A stretch of DNA of 64,000 bases. Origin: an uncultured Ignavibacteria bacterium (GTDB lineage Bacteria; Bacteroidota; Ignavibacteria; Tepidaquicellales; OLB5). Shown in pieces: positions 53,664 to 63,205 of this stretch. The notes beneath the pieces were generated by a model. That model made no database searches, had not been told where the DNA came from, and saw only the letters and a program-made list of their open reading frames with translations. The stretch's first letter is position 1. Each line of letters begins with the position of its first letter. The position numbers and the translations under genes are program-made. The stretch is taken from contig CALMYL010000006.1 in the NCBI GenBank assembly GCA_937873695.1, positions 124,001-188,000 of the forward strand, written 5' to 3'.

Positions 53664-53986
53664 TATTCACCAACCTTTGTTAAAATTTCATTTCTCTTAG
53701 CATGGTTTTCAATCAGTACTTCTCTCATCAGATCAAACGCTTTTATTACTTTCTTATTTGATATTTTATAGAAAACATTTTTACCTGCTCTTCTGGAGTC
53801 TAATATCCCGGCATCTTTCATGATGGTAAGATGCTGCGATATATTTGCTTTTGGTATCTTCATGAATTTAACCAATTCGGTAACCGTTAATTCATTGTTT
53901 CTTAAAAAATTCAGGATTTCGAGTCTCTTTGGGTTTGCCAGTACTTTACATACATTGGCATGATATTCGTATATATTTTTCAGCAT
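53663..53986 (-). CDS. ArsR-family regulator of the SQR-DsrE cassette
   Basis: The 107-residue winged helix protein has the ArsR DNA-binding helix 'PKANISQHLTIMKDAGIL'. The usual metal site ELCVC is replaced by 'LTVTELV', and the only Cys is Cys13. A classical metal sensor is therefore unlikely, and the two-Cys BigR/SqrR thiol switch is also incomplete. It is first in the cassette and should regulate the SQR gene overlapping it. Confidence 0.85.
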   Translation of the reverse strand: MLKNIYEYHANVCKVLANPKRLEILNFLRNNELTVTELVKFMKIPKANISQHLTIMKDAGILDSRRAGKNVFYKISNKKVIKAFDLMREVLIENHAKRNEILTKVGE

Positions 53987-54100
53987 TTGTTAATTGCATT
54001 ATTGTATAGTTTCGATATTATGTAACTAAAATAGTGATATGATAATTCAAAATCAAGAGATATCCTTTATTACTAATAGTCAATAAAAATTCTATCAATT

Positions 54101-54165
54101 TTAATGACCGTGTTCGTCATTAAGTTCGCCTTTTTCATTTCTGATTTCAAATAAAACGTGCTATT
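54101..54165 (-). pseudogene. remnant of an RND adaptor C-terminus
   Basis: On the minus strand the frame gives TFYLKSEMKK. A one-base shift then gives KGELNDEHGH-stop. The intact adaptor at 54634 ends KGTFYLKSELKKGDLGEHDH-stop, so this is a decayed copy of the same tail. Upstream of it the frame is closed by stops. It suggests that an older adaptor gene was deleted or replaced here, with the 54171 gene now between the two tails. Confidence 0.7.
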
Positions 54166-54170
54166 AGTAA

Positions 54171-54587
54171 TTATAAACTCATTTTTAATAAATAATTGAC
54201 ATATGTAATACCTTTCATGATTTTACTTAGCAAGTATTTACTATTTGCCACCAATTCTAAGAACTTTTTGTTTTCATTGAAATCTACATACAAGTTTTCA
54301 TAGTTTAATTCATAGATTCTGCCATTTTTAGTACTGCTGTAATAATACTTTTTATATTCTCCGTATCTAAAATGCTTATGCATCTTGTAGTATACAATTA
54401 TAGTCGAGGTGTCGATTACTTTAAAATTCCCATATAATTGTTCGTTACCAGGTGCTTCATAAAATCTTTGTTTTAAGCTGTCTGTATTATAATTAATATC
54501 TTTAAAATTCGTATAATAAACACTTTCTGAAAATATCGGCAAGGAAAGAAGAAATACGAATATGGTAAATATTGTATATTTATTCAT
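54171..54587 (-). CDS. unknown exported protein lodged between two adaptor tails
   Basis: The 138-residue protein has a signal peptide (MNKYTIFTIFVFLLSLPIFS, then ESVYY). Its mature part is rich in Tyr and Lys with no recognised motif or Cys. I moved the start to 54587, because the longer frame adds 21 residues that overlap the adaptor and precede the signal peptide. Unlike its neighbours it has no metal-binding features, and it may have been inserted. Confidence 0.55.
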   Translation of the reverse strand: MNKYTIFTIFVFLLSLPIFSESVYYTNFKDINYNTDSLKQRFYEAPGNEQLYGNFKVIDTSTIIVYYKMHKHFRYGEYKKYYYSSTKNGRIYELNYENLYVDFNENKKFLELVANSKYLLSKIMKGITYVNYLLKMSL

Positions 54588-54633
54588 ATTAAAGAACTTT
54601 AAGAATATATTACAAATTTCTAATTGTCTTTTT

Positions 54634-55983
54634 TTAATGATCATGTTCACCTAAATCTCCTTTCTTTAATTCTGATTTAAGATAAAAAGTACCTTTAATC
54701 ACAACCATTTCCCCTTCCTGTAAATCTGTTATGGGAAATATCTGGATGTATTTATCGTCGCTTATACCAGTGTTTATTAATACTTTCTTAAAAGCAATTG
54801 CTTTTTCAGAATTTTTCTGTTCATTCTCTGTATGTTCTTCATCTTTATGGCCTTCTTCATCATGTATATCTTTATTGACCTCAATAGTTTCATTTGTTCT
54901 AACGAAAATGAATTTATTTTCACCTTCTTCTTCTACAGATGAGATTGGAACTGCGAGGACACTTTCCTGCTTTACATAGATTTTCGCTGAAACAAACATA
55001 TTGGGGAGAAGTTTCTGTCTTTTGTTGTTAATTGCTACACGCACTTTTACAGTACGTTTTTCATCGTCAAATACTTTATTTACATAAACTACAATTCCTT
55101 CATAAACTTCGTAAGGGTCAACAGAGACTTCAAGAGATACTTTTTGACCAGATGAGACCAGTGGCAAATCTTTCTCAAATACATTCAAATCCACGAATAC
55201 TGTCGATGTATTCACAATGTGAAACATATCATTTGCAGGCTCAACATACTGTCCTATTGTGACATTACGTTCAACCAAGTTTCCTGATATTGGAGCTGAT
55301 ATTGTAATATATTTCTGTAGATTGGCAATCGTGTCTTCATAAATATTCTCAAATCTATCTTTTGATATACGATAGATTGAAAGTTTTTCTTCTAAAGTTT
55401 TATAGGTAGCAAGTGAACGCTTATAATTAGTTTCAAGTTCATTTAAAGTCTTTTTTGATCCAATATTGTCAGTACTTAGCTTTAATTGTCTTTCATATTC
55501 TTTCTTTGAATACTCATAATCATTTTTGGCATTTATATATTCTACCTGCATATCAATTAATTGAGGATTTTCTATGATAGCAAGTGTTTGTCCAGCTTTA
55601 ACATATGCACCTTCTTTAACGTATATTTTTTTTATCCTTCCCGGTACGGTACTGCCGACCTTTGATTCCTGGTCAGGATTTATCACTACTTCACCATTAA
55701 CTTTTATGTAACCTGAGATGTTTTGCAGAGCCACTTTATCGGTAAGTATTCCCATAGATGTAATTTGGTTTTCTGTTAATGCAACTTCCATAATTTCAGA
55801 TTCGTTTTCATCAGAATGTTTATCTGTCGATTCAGTTTCTACATTCTTCTTTTCTGAATTATTATCATTATTGCTGCATCCATAAACAGAGAATACAGAT
55901 ATCGTAATAAACATAAATAAAACAACAGGACAAACTACTGAAATTAATTTATGATTTATTCTATTATTAGGAATATATTTCAT
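54634..55983 (-). CDS. RND efflux periplasmic adaptor, lipoprotein
   Basis: The 449-residue membrane-fusion protein has a lipobox 'SVYGC', then a Ser/Glu/His-rich linker and a lipoyl/barrel-sandwich half ('VGSTVPGRIKKIYVKEGAYVKAGQ'). A coiled-coil hairpin and a His-rich stretch ('DIHDEEGHKDEEHTENEQ') follow, and the end is 'LGEHDH'. I start at ATG 55983 (MKYIPNNRIN). The upstream ATG 56070 would overlap the small lipoprotein gene and precede the signal. It should link the CzcA-type pump at 60004 to the TolC-like protein at 56161. Confidence 0.85.
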   Translation of the reverse strand: MKYIPNNRINHKLISVVCPVVLFMFITISVFSVYGCSNNDNNSEKKNVETESTDKHSDENESEIMEVALTENQITSMGILTDKVALQNISGYIKVNGEVVINPDQESKVGSTVPGRIKKIYVKEGAYVKAGQTLAIIENPQLIDMQVEYINAKNDYEYSKKEYERQLKLSTDNIGSKKTLNELETNYKRSLATYKTLEEKLSIYRISKDRFENIYEDTIANLQKYITISAPISGNLVERNVTIGQYVEPANDMFHIVNTSTVFVDLNVFEKDLPLVSSGQKVSLEVSVDPYEVYEGIVVYVNKVFDDEKRTVKVRVAINNKRQKLLPNMFVSAKIYVKQESVLAVPISSVEEEGENKFIFVRTNETIEVNKDIHDEEGHKDEEHTENEQKNSEKAIAFKKVLINTGISDDKYIQIFPITDLQEGEMVVIKGTFYLKSELKKGDLGEHDH

Positions 55984-55990
55984 TTTCCTT

Positions 55991-56164
55991 TTAATGATCA
56001 TGTCCATCACCTTCTTTATGTTCGTGGTCATTTTTCTTTTCTTTCTTATTTTTAGATTCATTGTTTTCAATATCTTTTTTATTATCGCAACCGTATATTG
56101 ATAAAGCTAGAGTTACAAATATTACACTAATAATTAATTTGAGATTAATTTTTACTCTGTTCAT
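55991..56164 (-). CDS. 57-residue His-rich lipoprotein
   Basis: The frame starts MNRVKINLKLIISVIFVTL, reaches a lipobox 'SIYGC', and ends in a charged tail 'KNDHEHKEGDGHDH'. The start overlaps the TolC-like stop in an ATGA and the stop lies 7 nt before the adaptor start. Lipobox, tail and spacing together argue for a real gene. The His/Asp-rich end could bind Zn, Co or Ni for the pump. It is below the usual size cut-off. Confidence 0.78.
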   Translation of the reverse strand: MNRVKINLKLIISVIFVTLALSIYGCDNKKDIENNESKNKKEKKNDHEHKEGDGHDH

Positions 56165-57396
56165 TTAAATTCTCCAGCGATTAAGTTTTTAAGTTTTATA
56201 ATTGAATTATTATAGTTGTATAATGAATTAACATATTGTGATTTGGTTTCGTATACCAATTGCAGGGACTGTAAATATTCAACATAATCAATTGCTCCTT
56301 CTTCATATGAGATTTTGGATTGCCTGAGAATTTCATTAGATTCAAAAAGTGCTTCATCATTGAAAAACTGCACTTCTCTTGTACTGTTCAAATATTCTTC
56401 AAAAAAAATATTAACTTCATTTGTTAATGAATTTTTCATACTTGATTCTTCACTATGCGATATATCAATTTCATAACTACTTTCCTTAATGTTGCCAGTT
56501 TGCTCCCACCAGAACCAAAGTGGTATACCAATTCCAAATTCGACCCCCCAAAAATCATTTTCACTTCCAATTTTTTGTTTATAGTATTTGAATGATAAGC
56601 TCGGCAGAAACTCAGACTTCGATAATGACAATTTATTATTAAATTTTTCCTTTTTGTATTTAATGATCTTCAGTGCAGGATTATTCTTTATTGTAAGATT
56701 CATAATATCATCTTTATTTATAAAAAAGGGTTTATATGAAAGACCGTCTAAATTCTCATATTCAAAATATGAAACGTTTAACAATTTGCGTAGTTCTGAT
56801 TTAGAATTAACAATTTCAGATTCGAGCGATTTAACCTGATTCTCATATTTTATTTTACTTACTTTTGCACCTAAAACTTCAAGATTAGAAGCTGAACCAG
56901 CTTCATATTTTTTTCCTGCTACATATAAAAAATCATCGTACAATTTAAGATTTTCTTTTGCGATTTTCAGCAATTCATTATTTAAAACCACTTTAAGGTA
57001 TGCGCTTTCGACTTCATATCTAATTTGATATGCAAGTTTGTTTAACTCCATTTTAGCTATGTTTACCTGTGAATTTTGAACATTTGCCCTAAAAAAATAA
57101 ACAGAAGGAAATTCGAGGTCCTGTGATACACCAATTTTTCTTGATTCAAAGTTATTTATGCTGCCTTTAACGCCTTCAAATTCAATAAATAATTGGGGTT
57201 TTGGAATATTAAAAGATTTTACAACTATCGCTTCTTCTTTTGCAACATTAATTTTAGCAGTTTTAATATCCTGGTTATTTTCTAAAGCAATAAAGACTGC
57301 ATCTTCTATAGTTAACTTTTGAGAGTAAACAGTATGGTTATCAACAGATAATAAAAAGTGAATCAGGAACAAAAATTTGATATATTTCATAAACAT
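56161..57396 (-). CDS. czcC: TolC/CzcC-type outer-membrane efflux protein
   Basis: The 411-residue protein has a signal peptide (about 1-25) and two helical efflux repeats ('AVFIALENNQDIKTAKINV', 'LTIKNNPALKIIKYK'). It provides the outer-membrane channel of the second RND system. It overlaps the P-type ATPase gene by one base and the small lipoprotein by 4 nt. Either of two close ATG codons (57396 or 57390) could be used. Confidence 0.85.
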   Translation of the reverse strand: MFMKYIKFLFLIHFLLSVDNHTVYSQKLTIEDAVFIALENNQDIKTAKINVAKEEAIVVKSFNIPKPQLFIEFEGVKGSINNFESRKIGVSQDLEFPSVYFFRANVQNSQVNIAKMELNKLAYQIRYEVESAYLKVVLNNELLKIAKENLKLYDDFLYVAGKKYEAGSASNLEVLGAKVSKIKYENQVKSLESEIVNSKSELRKLLNVSYFEYENLDGLSYKPFFINKDDIMNLTIKNNPALKIIKYKKEKFNNKLSLSKSEFLPSLSFKYYKQKIGSENDFWGVEFGIGIPLWFWWEQTGNIKESSYEIDISHSEESSMKNSLTNEVNIFFEEYLNSTREVQFFNDEALFESNEILRQSKISYEEGAIDYVEYLQSLQLVYETKSQYVNSLYNYNNSIIKLKNLIAGEFK

Positions 57397-59276
57397 TATT
57401 TAAATTTCATTATTCTTAAGCTGTTCAAAATTACAATTATAGTTACACCAACATCGGCAAAAATTGCCATTATAAGATTACTTAAACCTAAAACTGCAAG
57501 GATTATAAAGATAAATTTTGTAGAAATAGCAAAAAGAGTATTAAATTTAATTCTTGATATAGTGTGCCGGCTTAATTTGATAAGATAGGGAATTAATGAC
57601 AAGTTATCATTCATTAAAACAATATCAGCAGTTTCAATTGCTATATCAGAACCTGCTGCACCCATTGCAATGCCAATTGTTGCATTTGCAAGCGCAGGGG
57701 CATCGTTTATACCATCACCAACCATTGCTACATAATGATACTGGAAGTTTATTTTAGTTATTTCTTTGACTTTACCATCCGGTAATAATTGACTTCTGAT
57801 ATCTTTAATACCAACTATATCAGCTATATATTTTGCGGCATATTCATTATCCCCGGTCATCATAATAGGTATTACACCCAGTTCTTTGATTTGAGAAACA
57901 GCATCAATACTATTATCTTTAATTTTATCTGTAACTGCAATTATTCCTTCTACACTCAAACCAGAACTGAGAATTAATGCTGTTTTACCTTTCTTTTGAA
58001 GAAACTCTACCTCGTTGAGTATATCATTGCTAATATTATGGTTTTCCGTTATATATTTTAAGCTGCCTAAAAAATGAGGCTTTGATGAACAAACTATACA
58101 ATCACCCTTAACTCCTTTTCCTGAAATTGATTCAAAATTTACTACCTGATGAAGGTCAATATTATTCTTTTCAGCTTCTTCAACAATACTTTGCGCTAAA
58201 GGATGTTCAGAAAAAACCTCAAAGCCCGCAGCACATGCCAATAAGTCTTGCTTAGAAAAGCCGTTAAACGGTATAATATCACTCACAATTGGTTTGCCAA
58301 GTGTTATAGTTCTTGTCTTATCCAATGCAATTGCTTCTATTTTGCCGATTTCTTCAAGATATTTTCCTCCTTTAATTAGTATTCCTTTGGACGAGGCATT
58401 CCCTAAAGCAGAGTAAATTGATACCGGAGTTGAAATTACAAGCGCACAAGGACACGAAATAACCAATAAAGTTAAACTCATTAATAGCCACTCATTAAAT
58501 TCGGCATTAAATATAAATACAGGTATTACGAGTATCAAAAATGTAATCACTAAAATTGATGGTGTGTAGAATGAGGAAAATTTGTTTATAAACCTTTGGG
58601 TTTCGGCTCGTTTACCGGCAGATTTAAAGGTAAGATCTATTATTTTTGATAAAGTAGAATCGTTCGACAATTTAGTTACTTCAAATTCAAAGTACCCACC
58701 CTTGTTAATAGTACCAGCATATACCGGATCGTCTTTTCGTTTATCTACAGGTATTGGTTCTCCGGTTATTGTCGATTCATCAACATATGATGTTCCTACG
58801 ATAATTTTTCCATCTAACGGAATCTGATCACCGGGTTTTATTATAACAATATCGCCCTTTTTTACCTTTTCAACGGGTAACTCACCGGATAATTTGACAT
58901 TTGCGGTTTTTGGAGAATTGTTAATTAGAGATTCAATTGCTGATTTACTTTTTTTAATACCATAATCTTCCATGTATTCGCCTAAAGTAAATAAAACAAT
59001 AACAATAGCTGCTTCTGGGTATTGACCAAGATAAAATGCACCGCAAACTGCTAAAAACATTAGGGTATTAATACTTTTGAAGTTTAACTTAATAAGATTT
59101 TTTATTCCGCTCCAGATGGTTTTATGGCCAATACCAATGCAGATTACACTGAAAAAAGGAATTTCTATCCATAAAGGAAAATGAAAATTCAATAGTGACA
59201 CAATTTCGAGTATTATTGCAAATATAACAGCTAATAATAAAAAAGCGAATTTCTTATTTTTTAATAGTTCTTTCAT
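57396..59276 (-). CDS. P1B-type heavy-metal ATPase (Zn/Cd/Co class) with a DKTRT phosphorylation motif
   Basis: The 626-residue ATPase has no N-terminal HMA domain. It has 'TGEP' (171-174), the metal-binding membrane motif Cys275-Pro-Cys277 ('ISCPCALVIS'), and 'GDGINDAPALA' near 520. The phosphorylation loop is Asp319-Lys-Thr-Arg-Thr: the normally invariant Gly of DKTGT is Arg322, encoded by AGA at 58311-58313. The Asp itself is present. It could be a tolerated variant or reduce activity. It sits between czcC and a DUF302 gene. Confidence 0.88.
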   Translation of the reverse strand: MKELLKNKKFAFLLLAVIFAIILEIVSLLNFHFPLWIEIPFFSVICIGIGHKTIWSGIKNLIKLNFKSINTLMFLAVCGAFYLGQYPEAAIVIVLFTLGEYMEDYGIKKSKSAIESLINNSPKTANVKLSGELPVEKVKKGDIVIIKPGDQIPLDGKIIVGTSYVDESTITGEPIPVDKRKDDPVYAGTINKGGYFEFEVTKLSNDSTLSKIIDLTFKSAGKRAETQRFINKFSSFYTPSILVITFLILVIPVFIFNAEFNEWLLMSLTLLVISCPCALVISTPVSIYSALGNASSKGILIKGGKYLEEIGKIEAIALDKTRTITLGKPIVSDIIPFNGFSKQDLLACAAGFEVFSEHPLAQSIVEEAEKNNIDLHQVVNFESISGKGVKGDCIVCSSKPHFLGSLKYITENHNISNDILNEVEFLQKKGKTALILSSGLSVEGIIAVTDKIKDNSIDAVSQIKELGVIPIMMTGDNEYAAKYIADIVGIKDIRSQLLPDGKVKEITKINFQYHYVAMVGDGINDAPALANATIGIAMGAAGSDIAIETADIVLMNDNLSLIPYLIKLSRHTISRIKFNTLFAISTKFIFIILAVLGLSNLIMAIFADVGVTIIVILNSLRIMKFK

Positions 59277-59282
59277 CTATAA

Positions 59283-59669
59283 TTAAAATTTTGCAAGCAC
59301 CTTTTTTAGTTTATTAGTAGTTATTGATGCGGGGATAAGGAGATCTCTTTCACTGAATATTCTCATTGCAATAGAATAATTCATTACTGAAATCCGTATA
59401 CTTGCATTTTTTAATTCCCTGATAGCAATATTAAAAGGTATCAGCAAGGATGATTCTTTATCCAGTTGAATTCCTTTAAATAATATTAATGGATTGTATA
59501 CGATAAATAATTTGTAGTTACTCAATTTATAATTCAAGTTATCCTTAAATACGTCTTTTACATTTAGTTCATTAATAATAATGAATCCTTCAGATTCAAG
59601 CTCTTTTCTTAAAATTCTTACTGCCACTTCAAAATTTGATTTTGTATATTTAGTTAGTAAATATTTCAT
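59283..59669 (-). CDS. DUF302-family protein
   Basis: The 128-residue cytoplasmic protein matches the DUF302 pattern: 'FEVAVRILRKELESEGFII' at the start, 'NVKDVFKDNLNYKL', 'LFIVYNPLI', and 'LLIPFNIAIRE'. The family is often found with metal and oxyanion resistance genes but its activity is unknown. The ATPase starts 6 nt downstream. Confidence 0.78.
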   Translation of the reverse strand: MKYLLTKYTKSNFEVAVRILRKELESEGFIIINELNVKDVFKDNLNYKLSNYKLFIVYNPLILFKGIQLDKESSLLIPFNIAIRELKNASIRISVMNYSIAMRIFSERDLLIPASITTNKLKKVLAKF

Positions 59670-59690
59670 TATTCGAAGTAATGTAGATCT

Positions 59691-60026
59691 TTAATTTAAT
59701 TTTTTTAAATGAGCTTCAGCTGAATCATTGCCTGGATCAATCTCTAAAACATCTTGATATAACTCTTTAGCTTTATCTATTTCTGATGTTTTTTGATAAA
59801 GTAAAGCAAGTTGCAGCATAATATTGACATCTTTTGGATTTTTAGACCATGACCTTTGCAGCAACAATATATTTTCATCATCTGTTCTTTCTTCAGCTGC
59901 CTTATCATCGATACTGTGAATATGGTCGGGTATTTTGCTGCTTTTATTTACTTCCATTATTACAAATGCCAAGAATAGAGCGACAATGCAAAAAATGATA
60001 ATACTAATTTTCCTTTTTGAATTCAT
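59691..60026 (-). CDS. membrane-anchored TPR protein
   Basis: The 111-residue protein has an N-terminal membrane helix (7-24) and one to two TPR units ('VNIMLQLALLYQKTSEIDKA', 'ELYQDVLEIDPGNDSAEAHL'). I start at ATG 60026, because the longer frame from 60077 would overlap the pump gene by 74 nt. This start overlaps it by 23 nt. It may help assemble the efflux complex, which is inference from position only. Confidence 0.72.
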   Translation of the reverse strand: MNSKRKISIIIFCIVALFLAFVIMEVNKSSKIPDHIHSIDDKAAEERTDDENILLLQRSWSKNPKDVNIMLQLALLYQKTSEIDKAKELYQDVLEIDPGNDSAEAHLKKLN

Positions 60027-63000
60027 ATTTAGGATTAGTATGTTTATAAAAAATACCGTATAAAACAGGCAATACAATTAAAGTTAAAATTGTGGATGAA
60101 ATTAATCCGCCAATCACAACAGTTGCAAGAGGGCGCTGAACTTCAGCACCAGCACCCATAGAAATTGCCATAGGTATAAATCCTAACGATGCTACCAAAG
60201 CAGTCATCAATATAGGACGTAGCCTTGCTGAAGTACCTTTGATTATGCGGTCATGAATGTTTGTTACACCATCTTCTTCGAGTTTGTTGAAAAAAGCAAT
60301 CATTACAATGCCATTTAAAACAGCAACTCCAAATAATGCAATAAAACCCACTCCTGCAGAAATGCTAAACGGCATACCTCTTGCAAGTAGGGAAAGAATT
60401 CCACCAACTATTGCAAATGGTATCCCCGAAAAAACAAGCAGCCCTTGTTTTACTGAATTGAAGGCAACAAACAATAAAGCAAAGATAAATAATAATGCTA
60501 CAGGTACTGCAATTAATAACCTGTTTGATGCACTTTCAAGATTTTTGAACTGACCACCATACTCAATTATATAACCGGGTGGCATCTGAACTTCGGAATT
60601 TATGTTTTTTTTCAATTCTTCAACAAAGCTGCCGATATCCCTGCCCCTAACATTACATTGAATTACAATTCTTCTTTTGCTGTTATCCCTTGTTATTTCA
60701 GCGGGACCTTCTTTAACATTAATATCTGCAAGTTCTGTTAAAGGTATTTTCATTCCTGAAGGCGCTGAAACAAGTATATTATGAACGGAATTAAAATCAC
60801 GTTTATATTCATCATCAAAACGGATAATAATATCAAACTTCCTGTCACCTTCAAAAATTACACCTGCCTGCTTACCTGCAAGGGCAGTTTCTATAACATC
60901 ATTAATATCATCAACATTTATACCGTATAAAGCAATTTTGTCTCGGTTAATTTGTATCTGTAGCTGTGGTAAACCTTCAAGCTGCTGCATAGATACATCT
61001 TCAGCACCCTGAACTGACGACAGCACTTTAGATATTTCAGTTCCTTTTTGAGTTAAAATACCAAGATCATCGCCAAAAATTTTTACAGCAATATCACCAC
61101 GTGCACCAGAGAGTAATTCATTAAATCTTAATTCAATTGGCTGTGTAAATGTTAAACCGATACCCGGTACTCTTGATAGCTCTTCCTGCATTTTTTCAAT
61201 TAACTCCTCTTTTGTCTCGGCTGTTTTCCATTCATCTATTGGTTTCAATATAACTATTACGTCACTGAATTCAGGTCCCATTGGGTCAGTAGCAAGCTCG
61301 GGAGCGCCGGTTTTGGTTACTACTGTTACAACTTCGGGAAATTTTTCTTTTAAGATTTGTTCACATTTGGTACCAATATTTACTGATTCAGTTAATGATA
61401 TCCCCGGTAATCTTACAATCTGATATGCTATATCACCTTCGTTTAATTTCGGTATAAATTCTGAACCAAGTTTTGTGAAAACATATAAGCTAATTACAAG
61501 AAAAATAACGGCAATACCGATAATTACTTTCTTATTTTTTAAAGAAAATTCCAATATCGGAATGTAGAATTTTTTGACAAAATTAATGATTTTATCAGCA
61601 ATGGTTTCTTTTTCACTGATATTACGTTTTAAAATCAACGAACACATCATTGGAACATAAGTTAGTGATAGAAGCAACGCGCCTACAAGGGCAAATCCAA
61701 CAGTAAATGCCATTGGTTTGAACATTTTGCCTTCAATACCACCTAAAGCAAAGATTGGAAGATACACGATCAGTATTATCAAGACACCAAAAATTGCGGA
61801 TTTAATAATACCCGCAGAAGCGCTAAATACTGTTTCATTCATTTCCTCTTTTGAAAGGGGTTTTTTATTCAAATGAATTTTTGCAGCAATAACAACAATT
61901 ACTGATTCTACAATTATTACCGCGCCATCTACAATTAAACCAAAATCTATTGCTCCTAATGACATCAAATTACCGGATACATTGAAAATATTCATCATAA
62001 TCAGCGCAAACAGCATAGAAAGCGGAATTACTGAAGCCACTATCATTCCGGCTCTTAAATTACCGAGTAGAAGGAACAAAACAAAAATGACAATAACACC
62101 CCCTTCAATCAGGTTTTTTTCAACTGTTGCTATAGTTTTATTTACGAGATTTTCCCTGTTATAGAACTCATCAATGGTAACACCCTTGGGTAATGAAGGT
62201 TTAATTTCTTCTATCTTTTCATGCACCCGCTGAGCAACTTCCCTTGAATTTGCTCCTTTTAACATCATTACAATGCCTGTTACAACTTCACCTTTTCCAT
62301 CCTGGGTAACTGCCCCAACTCTCAAACCTTCTCCATACTCAACAGTAGCCAATTGTTTCAGAAATATTGGAGTTCCATGATTAGTTTTAACAACAATATT
62401 CTGCAGATCATCCATATCCTCGGCTAAACCGATACCTCTAATGGAATATTGATTTGATTGTTTTTCAATATAACCGCCGCCGACATTACTATTATTTTTA
62501 GTAACAGCATCATAAACATCGGCTAATGTTAAGTCATAATTAGTTAATTCATTAGGGTTTATATGTACGTGATATTGTTTTTCAAAACCGCCGAAACTGT
62601 TTATTTCGGCAACACCATCTGTTCCTAATAATTGTCTTTTAACTATCCAATCCTGAATTTCCCTCAACTCGGTAGAACTGAAAGTCGTATCATTTGGATC
62701 TTCAGCCCTTACAACATACTGGTATATTTCTCCTAACCCGGTACTTACCGGACCCATTTCAGGTGTACCCAAACCTGGAGGAATATTTTCCTGTGCTTCC
62801 TGAAGTTTCTGGAATACGAGGTTTCTTGCAAAGTAGATATCTACATTATCTTTGAATACTATTGTTACTAGTGAAATACCAAATTTAGAGATAGATCTTA
62901 GTTCTACAACATCTGGTATGCTTTTCATCGAAATTTCTATAGGGTATGTTATAAATCTTTCAACTTCTGATGCAGATAGTGTTGGACTTGAAGTTATTAC

Positions 63001-63144
63001 CTGGATCTGATTATTGGTAATATCCGGAACAGCATCAATTGGTAAATTTAAAGCGGAAAATACTCCTGCAAGTATCAGCACAAAAGTTAAGAAACCAATT
63101 ACCAATTTTTGTTTTATTGAAAACGCAATAATTTTTTCAATCAT
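60004..63144 (-). CDS. czcA: CzcA-type heavy-metal RND efflux pump
   Basis: The 1046-residue inner-membrane pump has 'GAIDFGLIVDGAVIIVE', the DFG-x-x-VDGAV motif of divalent-cation pumps (CzcA/CnrA/NccA), and 'GVAVLNGIVMIAFF', the NGIVM segment. It is therefore distinct in class from the CusA-type pump at 42565. Likely substrates are Zn, Co, Cd or Ni. It heads the tandem czcA-TPR-DUF302-ATPase-czcC-lipoprotein-adaptor. Confidence 0.92.
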   Translation of the reverse strand: MIEKIIAFSIKQKLVIGFLTFVLILAGVFSALNLPIDAVPDITNNQIQVITSSPTLSASEVERFITYPIEISMKSIPDVVELRSISKFGISLVTIVFKDNVDIYFARNLVFQKLQEAQENIPPGLGTPEMGPVSTGLGEIYQYVVRAEDPNDTTFSSTELREIQDWIVKRQLLGTDGVAEINSFGGFEKQYHVHINPNELTNYDLTLADVYDAVTKNNSNVGGGYIEKQSNQYSIRGIGLAEDMDDLQNIVVKTNHGTPIFLKQLATVEYGEGLRVGAVTQDGKGEVVTGIVMMLKGANSREVAQRVHEKIEEIKPSLPKGVTIDEFYNRENLVNKTIATVEKNLIEGGVIVIFVLFLLLGNLRAGMIVASVIPLSMLFALIMMNIFNVSGNLMSLGAIDFGLIVDGAVIIVESVIVVIAAKIHLNKKPLSKEEMNETVFSASAGIIKSAIFGVLIILIVYLPIFALGGIEGKMFKPMAFTVGFALVGALLLSLTYVPMMCSLILKRNISEKETIADKIINFVKKFYIPILEFSLKNKKVIIGIAVIFLVISLYVFTKLGSEFIPKLNEGDIAYQIVRLPGISLTESVNIGTKCEQILKEKFPEVVTVVTKTGAPELATDPMGPEFSDVIVILKPIDEWKTAETKEELIEKMQEELSRVPGIGLTFTQPIELRFNELLSGARGDIAVKIFGDDLGILTQKGTEISKVLSSVQGAEDVSMQQLEGLPQLQIQINRDKIALYGINVDDINDVIETALAGKQAGVIFEGDRKFDIIIRFDDEYKRDFNSVHNILVSAPSGMKIPLTELADINVKEGPAEITRDNSKRRIVIQCNVRGRDIGSFVEELKKNINSEVQMPPGYIIEYGGQFKNLESASNRLLIAVPVALLFIFALLFVAFNSVKQGLLVFSGIPFAIVGGILSLLARGMPFSISAGVGFIALFGVAVLNGIVMIAFFNKLEEDGVTNIHDRIIKGTSARLRPILMTALVASLGFIPMAISMGAGAEVQRPLATVVIGGLISSTILTLIVLPVLYGIFYKHTNPKYEFKKEN

Positions 63145-63205
63145 ATATTATATATCAATACCTTCAATTCTTAAATTTATTATTCATTGTATCTCAACTA
63201 AAACC

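Noticed and set aside
60027-60077. Longer N-terminus of the TPR protein
   Set aside because: It would overlap the CzcA gene by 74 nt and add a second hydrophobic stretch. ATG 60026 directly precedes the basic signal-anchor.
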